Assembly: GCF_009905545.1 (NCBI RefSeq)
Contig: NZ_JAAALB010000033.1
Location: 1 to 64,000, forward strand
From: Cellulophaga sp. BC115SP
GTDB lineage: Bacteria > Bacteroidota > Bacteroidia > Cytophagales > Spirosomataceae
DNA length: 64,000 nt
Reading direction: 5' to 3'
Positions within the stretch are counted from its first letter, which is position 1, and every line of letters begins with the position of its first letter. Made by a program: the position numbers and the translations under genes. The notes under the pieces were generated by a model. It made no database searches and was not told where the DNA came from. It saw only the letters and a list, made by a program, of their open reading frames with translations. Of this stretch, positions 9,682 to 19,406 are shown piece after piece.

Positions 9682-11478
9682 ATGATGAATATGAATAAGG
9701 GTATATTAAAATTTTTAGCCTGTATCCTCTTGCTCACAAGTTGCCAAGACTTGATAGAGCCTGCGCAGGAAAACAACAGGCAACTAGACCCAAATGCCTA
9801 TTTACCAAGCGATTCCAGATTTCCATTTGGTATTTTATTAAATGGATATAACCGAATTCCAAGTAACTCGTGGTCATTTAATGATGTAGCTACCGACGAT
9901 GCCGTGAGCAACGACCAAACAAATGGCTATTTGAAAATGGCAACAGGGCAGTGGACTGCCAATAACAATCCTGCCAACCAATGGACCAACTGTTACGCTG
10001 GGATTCAGTACATGAACATTATGCTTGGAGAGGTAGATAAGGTAAAATGGGTAGCAGATCCTATTGCTAGCAAGTTGTTTGCTATGCGTATCAAAGGGGA
10101 AGCATTTGGTATTAGAGCGTTGCTAATGTATAATTTGTTACAAGCTCATGCAGGCGTAGGTAAAGGGGGTAATATGTTAGGAGTTCCAATTTTGACAAAA
10201 ACTCAAACAACCTCTGACAATTATAATCTGCCAAGAGCGAGTTTTGACGATTGTATCAAGCAGATCTATACAGACTTAGATAGTGCAGATGTTCGTTTGC
10301 CGCTTGATTATCTGAACTTGGTTTCGGGACAAGAATCACAAATTCCTACTAAATATGGTACCGTTACGATAGAACAGTACAACCGTGCTTTTGGGGTAAC
10401 ATTTAGTGGTTTATTGAGTGGTCGTATTGCTAAAGCTATTCGTGCAAAAGTGGCATTATTGGCAGCAAGTCCAGCTTTTAACCCAAACAATGCTAACAAA
10501 TGGGTAGATGCGGCAAACTATTCTGCTCAAGTATTAAATCTGAATGGCGGAATCAATGCTATTACCAGCAATGTAGCTAGCGGACTTACATGGTATTCCA
10601 ACACTGCAGAAATTGCGGCTTTGAAAGATGGTGCTAATCCTCCAGAAATACTTTGGCGCAATAACTGGGGTGAAAACCGTGATTTGGAACAAGCTAATTT
10701 TCCACCAACACTTTTTGGAAATGGTAGAATCAATCCAACACAAAACTTGGTAGATGCTTTTCCGACAGTCAATGGATACCCTATTAACGACTCCAACAGC
10801 GGATTTAATCCCAATGACCCCTATTCAAATCGTGACCCTCGTTTGAAAATGTTCATTTTGGTCAATGGTGCTACGGCTGGTGTCAACAACACTGCTATCA
10901 ATACCGCAGCTGATGGTACAACTAACGATGGACTCAATAAGGTAGCTACCTCGACTAGAACGGGCTATTATATGCGTAAGCTATTACGTCAAGATGTGAA
11001 CCTAAATCCAACGTCTTCAACGAACCAGCGTCATTACAAGCCGCATATTCGTTATACAGAAATTGCTTTGAGTTATGCAGAAGCAGCCAACGAAGCGTGG
11101 GGTCCTACAGGTACAGGAACAAATGCTTATTCGGCATACGATATCCTAAGAGCGATTCGTCGTCGTGCAGGAATTGGCTTAGCCAACAATGATGCCTATC
11201 TCGAAAGTATCAAAAACAATAAAGAGCAAATGCGTCAATTGATTCGTAATGAGCGTCGTTTGGAACTATGTTTTGAAGGATTCAGATTTTGGGATTTACG
11301 CCGTTGGGATGCCAACCTCACCGAAACAGCCAAGGGAGTTAGTATTCGTAGTGGTGCGTACACCGTTCTTCCAAGCGTTGAATCAAGGGTATTCCAAAAC
11401 TATATGAAGTACGGCCCAATTCCATATTCGGAAGTGTTGAAATATTCAGCACTAGAGCAAAATCAGGGTTGGAACTAA
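9682..11478 (+). CDS. susD: Second SusD/RagB-family lipoprotein (XusD-like)
   Basis: A 598-residue SusD-family lipoprotein. The signal peptide is followed by LLTSC as the lipobox, then QDLIEPAQENN. Family landmarks near the C terminus include IRYTEIALSYAEAANEAWGP and IRNERRLELCFEGFRFWDLRRW, ending with the usual ALEQNQGWN. It partners the second SusC and lies 30 bp downstream of it. It is followed by a 119-bp gap containing a strong hairpin, the only sizeable gap in the operon, which may lower expression of the downstream genes. Confidence 0.95.
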   Translation: MMNMNKGILKFLACILLLTSCQDLIEPAQENNRQLDPNAYLPSDSRFPFGILLNGYNRIPSNSWSFNDVATDDAVSNDQTNGYLKMATGQWTANNNPANQWTNCYAGIQYMNIMLGEVDKVKWVADPIASKLFAMRIKGEAFGIRALLMYNLLQAHAGVGKGGNMLGVPILTKTQTTSDNYNLPRASFDDCIKQIYTDLDSADVRLPLDYLNLVSGQESQIPTKYGTVTIEQYNRAFGVTFSGLLSGRIAKAIRAKVALLAASPAFNPNNANKWVDAANYSAQVLNLNGGINAITSNVASGLTWYSNTAEIAALKDGANPPEILWRNNWGENRDLEQANFPPTLFGNGRINPTQNLVDAFPTVNGYPINDSNSGFNPNDPYSNRDPRLKMFILVNGATAGVNNTAINTAADGTTNDGLNKVATSTRTGYYMRKLLRQDVNLNPTSSTNQRHYKPHIRYTEIALSYAEAANEAWGPTGTGTNAYSAYDILRAIRRRAGIGLANNDAYLESIKNNKEQMRQLIRNERRLELCFEGFRFWDLRRWDANLTETAKGVSIRSGAYTVLPSVESRVFQNYMKYGPIPYSEVLKYSALEQNQGWN

Positions 11479-11530
11479 GAAGCTCTTGAAATTAGCGCAA
11501 CAATTAAGTATATAAAATTTTTCAAAAGTC

Positions 11531-11574
11531 GAATTTCAGCTTGGCTGAGCATATTTTAAGCTAGGCTGAAATTC
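11531..11574 (+). terminator. Intra-operon hairpin between susD and the DUF1735 gene
   Basis: Arms of 16 nt (11531-11546 and 11559-11574) start and end with the perfect pair GAATTTCAGC / GCTGAAATTC and contain two G-U-type mismatches inside. No T-tract follows, so it is more likely an attenuator or an RNA stability and processing element than a simple terminator. Confidence 0.5.
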
Positions 11575-11597
11575 TGACAAACAACATCTTTATTCTT

Positions 11598-12557
11598 ATG
11601 AAGAATTCGATTTTCATATTAGTAATATTCATGATGGGACTCATTTCGTGTAATACCGAAAAGGAGTTTCCAGACTACAAGTACCAAACTGTCTATTTTG
11701 CTTATCAATATCCTGTAAGAACCATCACTTTAGGAGAAGATTTGACGGTAAACAACGAACTCGATAATCAGTATAAATGTCAAATTTATGCAGCGTTGGG
11801 TGGTGCGTATTACAGCAAAAAAGATGTAGCAGTAACGGTGGCTGTAGATAACTCAATACTAGGAAGTGGGATGCGATTTGGCTCTGGTAAAGACGAAATT
11901 CTACCGATGCCAAGCAGCTATTTCAAGCTAGCCTCTGACAAAATCATTATCCCATCTGGGACTATTGCGGGGAGTGTTGATGTACAACTTACAGACGCTT
12001 TTTTTGCTGATCCTAAGGCAATTAAGAATACGTATGTTATTCCATTAACCATGACGAAGGTCACCGATGCGGATTCTATTCTTTATGGAAAGCATTTTGT
12101 GCTTTATGCTTTGAAATTTGTGAATTCTTGGCATGGTAACTATTTGAGAAGAGGAAAAGATGTCGTTTCAGGATCCTTCAATCAAACAATTGTAAGACAT
12201 GCTCAATATGTAGAAAAAGATGAAGTGAATATGCTTTCGACAAAATCTTTAACAGAGCTTACTTTTCCAGTTGTTTTTAAAGATAAAGACGGAAAAAATA
12301 TCAGTACCTCTTTACTACTGAAATTTGACAATAACGGAAAATGTACAATTTCATCGGCTACCTCGGGTATTACGGCTACGGGTACAGGTGCTTTTGTCAA
12401 GAAAGGTGAAAAAAATAGCTGGGGTAATAAGGACCGTGATGCGCTTTATCTCAACTACGAAGTAAACCTTACTGGTATGAAAGTAGTCACTTCGGATACT
12501 TTGGTCATGCGTGATCGTGCTGTAACAATGGAAACTTTTACTCCTGTAGCTAAGTAA
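11598..12557 (+). CDS. DUF1735-type surface lipoprotein (XusE-like)
   Basis: A 319-residue lipoprotein with signal peptide and lipobox LISC. The body resembles DUF1735-type glycan-binding lipoproteins: an N-terminal immunoglobulin-like part with VAVTVAVDN and a phrase of the type YVIPLTMTKVTDADS, then a C-terminal domain starting around NSWHGNYLRRGKD. Proteins of this kind occupy the fifth position of the conserved xylan core operon, between the second susD and the GH10 xylanase, and act as accessory xylan-binding proteins on the surface. It is 24 bp upstream of the xylanase. The specific ligand is inferred from context only. Confidence 0.8.
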   Translation: MKNSIFILVIFMMGLISCNTEKEFPDYKYQTVYFAYQYPVRTITLGEDLTVNNELDNQYKCQIYAALGGAYYSKKDVAVTVAVDNSILGSGMRFGSGKDEILPMPSSYFKLASDKIIIPSGTIAGSVDVQLTDAFFADPKAIKNTYVIPLTMTKVTDADSILYGKHFVLYALKFVNSWHGNYLRRGKDVVSGSFNQTIVRHAQYVEKDEVNMLSTKSLTELTFPVVFKDKDGKNISTSLLLKFDNNGKCTISSATSGITATGTGAFVKKGEKNSWGNKDRDALYLNYEVNLTGMKVVTSDTLVMRDRAVTMETFTPVAK

Positions 12558-12581
12558 ACTCATCTTTAGAACTGTTTTACT

Positions 12582-14741
12582 ATGAATAAATTATATCAAA
12601 TAGCTTTAGGGTTCACGAGTATTGTATTGGCTTCGTGTACCAAATATGAGCCATTGGAGTTTGCCACAACCAAACCCGAAAGTGTTGCTTTACAAGAAAA
12701 TATTGACGCCTATCCCGCGCTCAAATCCTATATCAACCGCACCTCTAATCCTAATTTTAAATTTGGCGTAGCGCTTTCTCTCAACGACTACGTCAACAAA
12801 GGGGTAATGTATCGCCTAGCCAATAAAAACTTCGATGAAATTGCCCTAGGATATGAAATGAAGCATGGCGCTGTGGTACAGTCTAATGGCTCTTTGGCTT
12901 TAGACAACGTATCCAAACTACTGGCTGCCGCCAAAGAAGCAGGTACTACCGTATACGGACATACCCTTTGCTGGCATGCTAATCAAAATGCGAGCTATCT
13001 CAATAGCCTTATTGCACCTATGCTCGTAACAGCGCCATCTTTTCCTAATGACCTAAACACTAATCCTTTAAACAACAATCTTTTTACAGGTTGGAATCAA
13101 GCCAATAGCGGGGCAGGTATTTCGATTGCCAATAACGCAGGTATGGGAGCAGGTACAAAAGCGATAAAACTGAGTGCATCAGCTACTTCATCCTCGGCGA
13201 CTTCGTTACAACTGACAAGCCCTTCGATTACTGTTGTGCCAGGACATAAATATGAAGTGGTATGTTATATCAAATCGGACGTAGCAGGTGAAGGACGTAT
13301 CTCTTTTGAAGGACTTAGCAATAATACCCCTTCAATTGATTGGACCAAATCTGGAAAGGCTTCTACTACTTTTACAACAGGTATTTCTTGGAAAGAAATT
13401 AGATTCCAGATTAGTGATTTTACTGGATCTAGTATTAAGCTTAACTTTGATTTGGGCTATAAACCTAATGTGAATTATTACATCGACATCAACAATCTAT
13501 ACGTGTACGATACCCAAGGAACTCCAGTGGTAACCAACCTTGTAGCCAATGGCGATTTTGAGTCAGGCTCAGGTTGGGGAGGCTGGGGCGGTAGCTCGTC
13601 GAGAGGTGTAACGGCTGATGGTCAAGGGTATAACAATAAAGGAAAAGCCTTTTTTGTCACAAATCCCACAAAATCAGCCAATTATTGGGATGTTCAAACA
13701 CTATATGATTTAGGAAAAAACCTTAACAATGGCGAATCGTATGTACTTTCATTTTGGGTAAAAGGTACTGCTGAAGGAATCATTAGACCAGAATTACAAA
13801 GTCCTTCTTACACATCAAATGGCTATGGTCAAGTTCCAGTTACCAAAGAATGGAAACTAATAGAGTTAACAACTACCGTTTCGGGCACTGATAAATCCAG
13901 ATTGGTATTCAGCTATGGAGAGTTTGGTGGAACAGTATATATAGATAATGTAGTTCTCAAAAGTACCAAAGCTTCAGGTGGTGCAGTTACGTTGGCAGAA
14001 AAAACAGCAACCGAGAAGACTAGTTTGATAGGTAGTGCTTTAGACACATGGATGTCAGGTATTATGGGCGTTAGTAAATCGTATGTAAAAGCTTGGGACG
14101 TTGTGAATGAGCCTATGGACGATGGAAAACCTTACGAGCTAAAAACTGCGGTAGGTCGCACAACAATTGCTTCAGATGAGTTTTTCTGGCAAGATTATCT
14201 TGGTAAAGACTACGCAGTAACAGCATTCCAATTGGCCAGAAAATACGGTAATCCAGACGATAAGCTATTCATTAATGACTATAATCTTGAATATAGTCTT
14301 GACAAATGCAAAGGAATCATTTCTTACGTAAATTATATCGAGAGTAAAGGTGCAAAAGTAGATGGTATTGGCACACAAATGCATATTAGTATCACTTCGG
14401 ACAAAACCAAAATTGCTGAGATGTTCAAACTATTAGCAGCTAGTGGTAAGTTAATTAAAATCTCTGAATTGGATATAGGCTTGGGTGGTGTCAAAACTGC
14501 TAAAGCTACCAAAGAACAATATCAAGCACAAGCCGAAATGTATAAGTATGTGATTGATAAATACTTTGAACTAATTCCAGCAGCTCAAAGATATGGTATT
14601 ACTATTTGGAGCCCGCTTGATAGTCCTGCCAATTCGAGTTGGAGAGCTGATGAGCCAATCGGTCTTTGGAATGGGCAATATGTTCGTAAACTAGCTTACT
14701 CGTATGTAGCTGATGCAATTAAAGCTAATACAAGTAAATAG
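12582..14741 (+). CDS. GH10 endo-1,4-beta-xylanase with two CBMs inserted in the catalytic domain
   Basis: A 719-residue lipoprotein xylanase (lipobox LASC) that hydrolyses internal beta-1,4-xylosyl bonds at the cell surface. The GH10 barrel is split. The first part (about residues 50-155) includes the LCWHANQN active-site strand. Two family 4/22-like carbohydrate-binding modules follow (about 160-310 and 312-465; the second starts LVANGDFESG). The barrel then resumes with the acid/base Glu510 in WDVVNEPM and the nucleophile Glu629 in ISELDIGL. This interrupted architecture is the signature of the Xyn10C/Xyn10A enzymes of Bacteroidetes xylan loci. It ends the susCD operon. Confidence 0.95.
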   Translation: MNKLYQIALGFTSIVLASCTKYEPLEFATTKPESVALQENIDAYPALKSYINRTSNPNFKFGVALSLNDYVNKGVMYRLANKNFDEIALGYEMKHGAVVQSNGSLALDNVSKLLAAAKEAGTTVYGHTLCWHANQNASYLNSLIAPMLVTAPSFPNDLNTNPLNNNLFTGWNQANSGAGISIANNAGMGAGTKAIKLSASATSSSATSLQLTSPSITVVPGHKYEVVCYIKSDVAGEGRISFEGLSNNTPSIDWTKSGKASTTFTTGISWKEIRFQISDFTGSSIKLNFDLGYKPNVNYYIDINNLYVYDTQGTPVVTNLVANGDFESGSGWGGWGGSSSRGVTADGQGYNNKGKAFFVTNPTKSANYWDVQTLYDLGKNLNNGESYVLSFWVKGTAEGIIRPELQSPSYTSNGYGQVPVTKEWKLIELTTTVSGTDKSRLVFSYGEFGGTVYIDNVVLKSTKASGGAVTLAEKTATEKTSLIGSALDTWMSGIMGVSKSYVKAWDVVNEPMDDGKPYELKTAVGRTTIASDEFFWQDYLGKDYAVTAFQLARKYGNPDDKLFINDYNLEYSLDKCKGIISYVNYIESKGAKVDGIGTQMHISITSDKTKIAEMFKLLAASGKLIKISELDIGLGGVKTAKATKEQYQAQAEMYKYVIDKYFELIPAAQRYGITIWSPLDSPANSSWRADEPIGLWNGQYVRKLAYSYVADAIKANTSK

Positions 14742-15156
14742 AGATTACACTGTGGGTCATGGATTTCAAACTATTTCAGATTTGGGATTGCTGATTTCGG
14801 ATATGTAACAAGATGTCTTTATTTTTTACAAAAAAGAAACTTAAACTTCCGATATCCAACATCCGATATCCGAAATTGTTTAAGAGTCCTCGTACTCTCC
14901 AAAGATATCACATAACCTTATACCTATAGCTTTTGGACATTGGGTTGCTTTGGGATTTAGCAATCCAATGCTTCAAGGCTTTTATGAACCATGCGTTTTA
15001 GCTTACAGCATAAAGCCTAGAGCTTAATGCGGGTAAAATACTTTTAATTTTGCCCACTAACTTATTCAAGGTAGAATATAGGTATTTTTACTTTTAGAAA
15101 TAACTATTGGTAATTTCCAGTTGTTGATTTAGTCCAAAATCCTGTGAAGAAATTTT
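14742..15156. other. Intergenic region with repeats upstream of the HTCS gene
   Basis: This 415-bp non-coding stretch holds two repeat structures. ATTTCGGATAT at 14794-14804 is inverted as ATATCCGAAAT at 14866-14876, with extra GATATCC copies inside. A part copy of the 160-bp dispersed repeat lies at about 14975-15062. The first could terminate the xylanase transcript. No gene was seen, and no convincing TAnnTTTG promoter for the regulator was identified. Confidence 0.5.
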
Positions 15157-18100
15157 ATGATTACTATGAGGAAAAGCATTATTTTTTTATTCTTAATTCT
15201 ATTTCATTTCTGTGGTTTCACACAACAGAAGGAGTATAAATTTATCAATTTTAGTAGTAAAAATGGGCTTTCCTCCAATTCTATCAATGCTATTATCAAG
15301 GACAAAAACGGATTTATGTGGTTTGGAACCGAAGATGGTCTGAACAAGTTTGATGGACAAAATTTTAAAGTATATCGTCATAAAGAAACCGACAAAACCA
15401 GTATTGGTAGAGGCCCTGTCAATGACTTGATACAAGATAAAAACGGGCAAATCTGGCTTGCAACGAATTTTACCTTATCTGTTTATAATCTAAATCTTGA
15501 TTCTTTTATTAATTATGATTTTACTAATTATGGTTGGATTACTTCTTTGTATGCCGACCATAATGGTAAAATTTGGGTGGGAACTTACTCTGGCTTATTC
15601 CTTTTTGACCCAAAAACGCAAAAAACAATTGCTTTTAGAGCCAATCCTAAGGATGCCACTCAACTAAACTCAAATATCATCAACTGTATTTATGAAGATG
15701 CTCAAAACTACATTTGGGTAGGTACTGCCGATGGACTTCATCAGTATAATCCTCAAAACAAGCAGTTTAACAGATACCTTCACAGCAACGAAAATCCTCA
15801 AAGTATCAGCCGAAACTATATTAATTGTATTGTTGAAAGTAAGAATGGGGAGTTATGGATTGGAACAGACCAAGGGGGAATCAATGTTTTAGATAAAAAT
15901 CGACGCTCCATCCGCCATTATCTTCAGTTTCCAACCAACCTAAAAACAAGAACTGGTAATACCATCAATACACTGGTATTTGATAAAACTGGACTGCTCT
16001 GGGTTGGCACAGATACCGATATTAATATTATGAATCCTACTACGGGTGTAATTACACTTGTAAAAAGCTCTCCCGTTGAACCTAGTAGCTTTTTTATCTA
16101 TAATGGAGGACGCTCTATCCGTAATATCTACATAGATGATGCAGGTATTTATTGGGTAGCGATTCATCAAGGTGGCGTAAACAAGTACGATTCTAACCTA
16201 ACTTTTTTCAATCATAAACACTATAATGTATTTGATCCCAACGGACTTACAGGAAGTTCAGTTGTATCCTTTGCTGAAAGTCCTACAGGGGAGATTTATA
16301 TCGGTACCGAAGGTAATGGACTTAATATTTTTAACCGTAAAACTGGGCAAATTCGACTGCTTAAACTTAAAGAAGAAAGAGCTAATACAGCTTCGATTAT
16401 TGCTTTGGGAGTTTCAGGAAAAATGCTTTTGGTAGGTACCTATCAGCGAGGTTTCTATAGTGTTGATATGATTACAGGTACTTCAAAATACTACTATTTA
16501 CCCTATGGTGCTACAGACTCTAGAGATATGCCTATCAATTGTATCAAAACAGATAACCAAGGAAATTCTTGGCTTGGCACAAATGGAATAGGCGTCTATT
16601 TATTTGACCCAATTACCCAGTCTATAAAAACTTTCGAGAATGCTTTTGCTTTGAAGCCTTCTCAGAAAATACCATTAAATGGATTTATTACCACCATCGA
16701 AGAAGACCATCAAGGGAACTTATGGTTTGGCTCGAATGGTACAGGTATTGCAGTATTTAATCCCAAAAGAAAGCAATTTACGGTGTTAAATTCTGGCAAT
16801 AGTAAATTACCAATCGATAAAGTTCAGAGTATTTATTGTGACCATGCAGGTCGAATTTGGGTAGGTGCACAAGGAGGCGGTCTGTGTTTGTACAAGCCCC
16901 AAACTAATAGCTTCGAGATATTTGACGAATCCTACTCACTAGCCAATGACTTTATTTACAAAATACTTGAGGACTCAAGAGGTAAACTTTGGTTAAGTAC
17001 CAACAAGGGTATTAGCTCTTTTGATTATGATAAAAAAGTATTTCGAAATTTCACCTTCTATAATGGTGTTATTCAAAGTACCTTCAATATTGGAGCAGGT
17101 CTAAAAACATCTAATGGACAGCTATTCTTTGGAGGGTTAGACGGGCTAAACTACTTTAATCCATCTGAAATATTACAAAAGAAAAGTGTACCTCCATTAG
17201 TTATAACAAGCCTGAAAATCAACAACAAACAAGTAAATCCAATAGAGAATTCAGAAATACAAGAGCACATATCTGTTGCCAAAGAAATTATTTTGAGTTA
17301 CAAACAGAACTTTTCGCTCGATTTTATGGCGCTCAATTATACCGTACCTCACGAAAGTAGATATACTTATAAACTCGAAGGATTTGATAAGGAATGGAAT
17401 CAAGTGGGGACTTCCACCACAGCGGTTTATACCAATCTCGACCCTGGCAGTTATACCTTTCATTTAAAGGCATATAGTGAAGATGGCTCATGGGAAACCC
17501 CCGAAAAGGTGATTAAAATTGTCGTTGAACCGCCTTTTTGGATGACCTATTACGCCTATTTGTTTTATGCTATTGCTATTGCGCTCACTGTGTGGGGAAT
17601 TCGAAGAAGTTCAATTCAAAAACTCAAACGTGAATTTGTTCTTGAACAAGAGCGACTTGAAATGAAACATTTGATTGAAAAAGAACGCCACGATGCAGAG
17701 CAAAAAACAGAACTTGAAAAGGTGAAAGTTAAGTTTTTGACCAATTTGAGTCACGAACTAAAAACGCCTCTTACCTTGGTGCTCAACCCGATTGAGAATT
17801 TGATGTTTCAAGAAAATAGTACTGAAAAACTAGAAATGCTCAATTTGATTAGTCGAAATGCCAAACGATTACTCAATCTTGTCAATCAATTATTAGATTT
17901 TAGAAAAATTGAAGCCAATGAGTTAAACTTGAATGCCACCGAGGGAGATTTGGTATCTTTTTGCCAAGAAATCGTGGATTCATTTAAGTACATCGCTGTT
18001 CGCAAAAGCATTCATTTGCACTTTGTGAGTGTTTATAGCCATTATCACACGTCTTTTGACAAGGATAAAATGGAGAGAATCCTCATCAATTTACTCTCAA

Positions 18101-19254
18101 ATGCGATAAAATTTACCAACGAGGGCGGCAATGTCAGCTTTCAAATAGCTCAGGAAGGGGTATCAGGCATTCGATTGATTGTCAGAGATACAGGAATTGG
18201 CTTGTCAAAAGATAGTACTGATAAAGTTTTTGAAAGGTTTTTTCAGATAAATAACAATGTCGATATTCTTAACCAAGGTAGCGGAATTGGCTTGTCTATT
18301 GCCCAAGAGTTTGTCAAACTTCATGGAGGAACCATCAAAGTTGAAAGCGAAGAAGGCGTTGGAAGTGCCTTTATTATCTCTTTACCCCTGCCTAGTTTAG
18401 ACGCAACTCAGTCGCCTCTAATAGCCACAGAACCTGAGGTAACACCGATTTCGGATTTTGCCAAATCAGAACCACCCAAAATAGAGCTTCCTATTATTTT
18501 GATTGTGGACGACGACGACGATTTGAGAGCTTATTTGGTAGAAAGCTTAAAATCAAAATACAAAGTCATTGAAGCATCTGACGGTCGACAAGGCTGGCAA
18601 AAAGCGCTATCTTATCACCCGCAACTCATTGTGAGCGATGTCAATATGCCTGTGGTGGACGGAATAGAAATGGTTCGAAAAATTAAAAATGATACCCGTA
18701 CCAAGCATATTCCTGTGATTATGCTTACGGTATTATCGGAAGAAGTAGACCAACTCAAAGGCTTAGAATCTGGAGCCAGTGATTACTTGAGTAAGCCTTT
18801 TAGTTTTCATTTGCTAAGTATCAAAATAGAAAACTTGCTCAGCTTAAATAGCTTATTAAAAAGCACTTACAGTAAACATATTCAGCTCGAAACCCCTGAA
18901 ATAGAAATAGAGTCAGAAGATGAGAAGTTCTTGTTGAAGCTGTCAAAATATGTAGAAGAAAATATCGAAGATCCTGATTTGACCGTAGAAGAACTCAGTA
19001 AAGTAATGTTTGTGAGCCGTGGTACACTTTATAATCGTGTATTGAGTCTGACAGGTGAAACCCCTGTGGAATATGTGCGCTCGGTAAAATTGAAAAAATC
19101 AATTGCACTTTTACAAAAGAATGATATGAAAATTTCGCAAATCGCTTATGCCGTCGGATTTTCTAATCCTAACTACTTTGCAAGAGCATTCAAAGCAAAA
19201 TACAATGTTTCACCAACAGAATATATCACACAAACGCGCAAAACACCCGTATAA
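15157..19254 (+). CDS. Hybrid two-component system (HTCS) regulator of the xylan locus
   Basis: A 1365-residue one-protein two-component system. The signal peptide is followed by a periplasmic two-bladed-propeller sensor rich in repeats like IWVGT..GL (about residues 25-700), a Y_Y_Y domain (about 720-790), a transmembrane helix (about 797-815), a coiled-coil linker and HisKA with phospho-acceptor His866 in LSHELKTPL. Then come the ATPase (NAIKFT, GIGLS), a receiver with Asp1161 in VSDVNMP, and a C-terminal AraC-type DNA-binding domain (about 1265-1365). Such proteins bind a linear oligosaccharide in the periplasm and switch on the adjacent locus. The gene sits between the two GH10 genes, so xylo-oligosaccharide is the likely signal. 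A start 9 bp downstream (MRKS) is equally possible. Confidence 0.95.
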   Translation: MITMRKSIIFLFLILFHFCGFTQQKEYKFINFSSKNGLSSNSINAIIKDKNGFMWFGTEDGLNKFDGQNFKVYRHKETDKTSIGRGPVNDLIQDKNGQIWLATNFTLSVYNLNLDSFINYDFTNYGWITSLYADHNGKIWVGTYSGLFLFDPKTQKTIAFRANPKDATQLNSNIINCIYEDAQNYIWVGTADGLHQYNPQNKQFNRYLHSNENPQSISRNYINCIVESKNGELWIGTDQGGINVLDKNRRSIRHYLQFPTNLKTRTGNTINTLVFDKTGLLWVGTDTDINIMNPTTGVITLVKSSPVEPSSFFIYNGGRSIRNIYIDDAGIYWVAIHQGGVNKYDSNLTFFNHKHYNVFDPNGLTGSSVVSFAESPTGEIYIGTEGNGLNIFNRKTGQIRLLKLKEERANTASIIALGVSGKMLLVGTYQRGFYSVDMITGTSKYYYLPYGATDSRDMPINCIKTDNQGNSWLGTNGIGVYLFDPITQSIKTFENAFALKPSQKIPLNGFITTIEEDHQGNLWFGSNGTGIAVFNPKRKQFTVLNSGNSKLPIDKVQSIYCDHAGRIWVGAQGGGLCLYKPQTNSFEIFDESYSLANDFIYKILEDSRGKLWLSTNKGISSFDYDKKVFRNFTFYNGVIQSTFNIGAGLKTSNGQLFFGGLDGLNYFNPSEILQKKSVPPLVITSLKINNKQVNPIENSEIQEHISVAKEIILSYKQNFSLDFMALNYTVPHESRYTYKLEGFDKEWNQVGTSTTAVYTNLDPGSYTFHLKAYSEDGSWETPEKVIKIVVEPPFWMTYYAYLFYAIAIALTVWGIRRSSIQKLKREFVLEQERLEMKHLIEKERHDAEQKTELEKVKVKFLTNLSHELKTPLTLVLNPIENLMFQENSTEKLEMLNLISRNAKRLLNLVNQLLDFRKIEANELNLNATEGDLVSFCQEIVDSFKYIAVRKSIHLHFVSVYSHYHTSFDKDKMERILINLLSNAIKFTNEGGNVSFQIAQEGVSGIRLIVRDTGIGLSKDSTDKVFERFFQINNNVDILNQGSGIGLSIAQEFVKLHGGTIKVESEEGVGSAFIISLPLPSLDATQSPLIATEPEVTPISDFAKSEPPKIELPIILIVDDDDDLRAYLVESLKSKYKVIEASDGRQGWQKALSYHPQLIVSDVNMPVVDGIEMVRKIKNDTRTKHIPVIMLTVLSEEVDQLKGLESGASDYLSKPFSFHLLSIKIENLLSLNSLLKSTYSKHIQLETPEIEIESEDEKFLLKLSKYVEENIEDPDLTVEELSKVMFVSRGTLYNRVLSLTGETPVEYVRSVKLKKSIALLQKNDMKISQIAYAVGFSNPNYFARAFKAKYNVSPTEYITQTRKTPV

Positions 19255-19259
19255 ATTTC

Positions 19260-19296
19260 ACGCTAATTAGCACTCATTTAAGGTGCTAATTAGTGT
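19260..19296 (+). terminator. Terminator after the HTCS gene
   Basis: Arms ACGCTAATTAGCAC and GTGCTAATTAGTGT (one mismatch pair besides a G-U) surround a 9-nt loop, immediately after the stop codon. The T-run that follows is short. Confidence 0.65.
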
Positions 19297-19406
19297 ATTT
19301 ATAAACAAATTTCTGTCGAAAGATATGGCAAAGAAAAATTCTTTGCTAGGTCTATCCTTTTACCTATCCCTTACAAAAATGTACTTGTAGTACACAACAA
19401 ACACGT

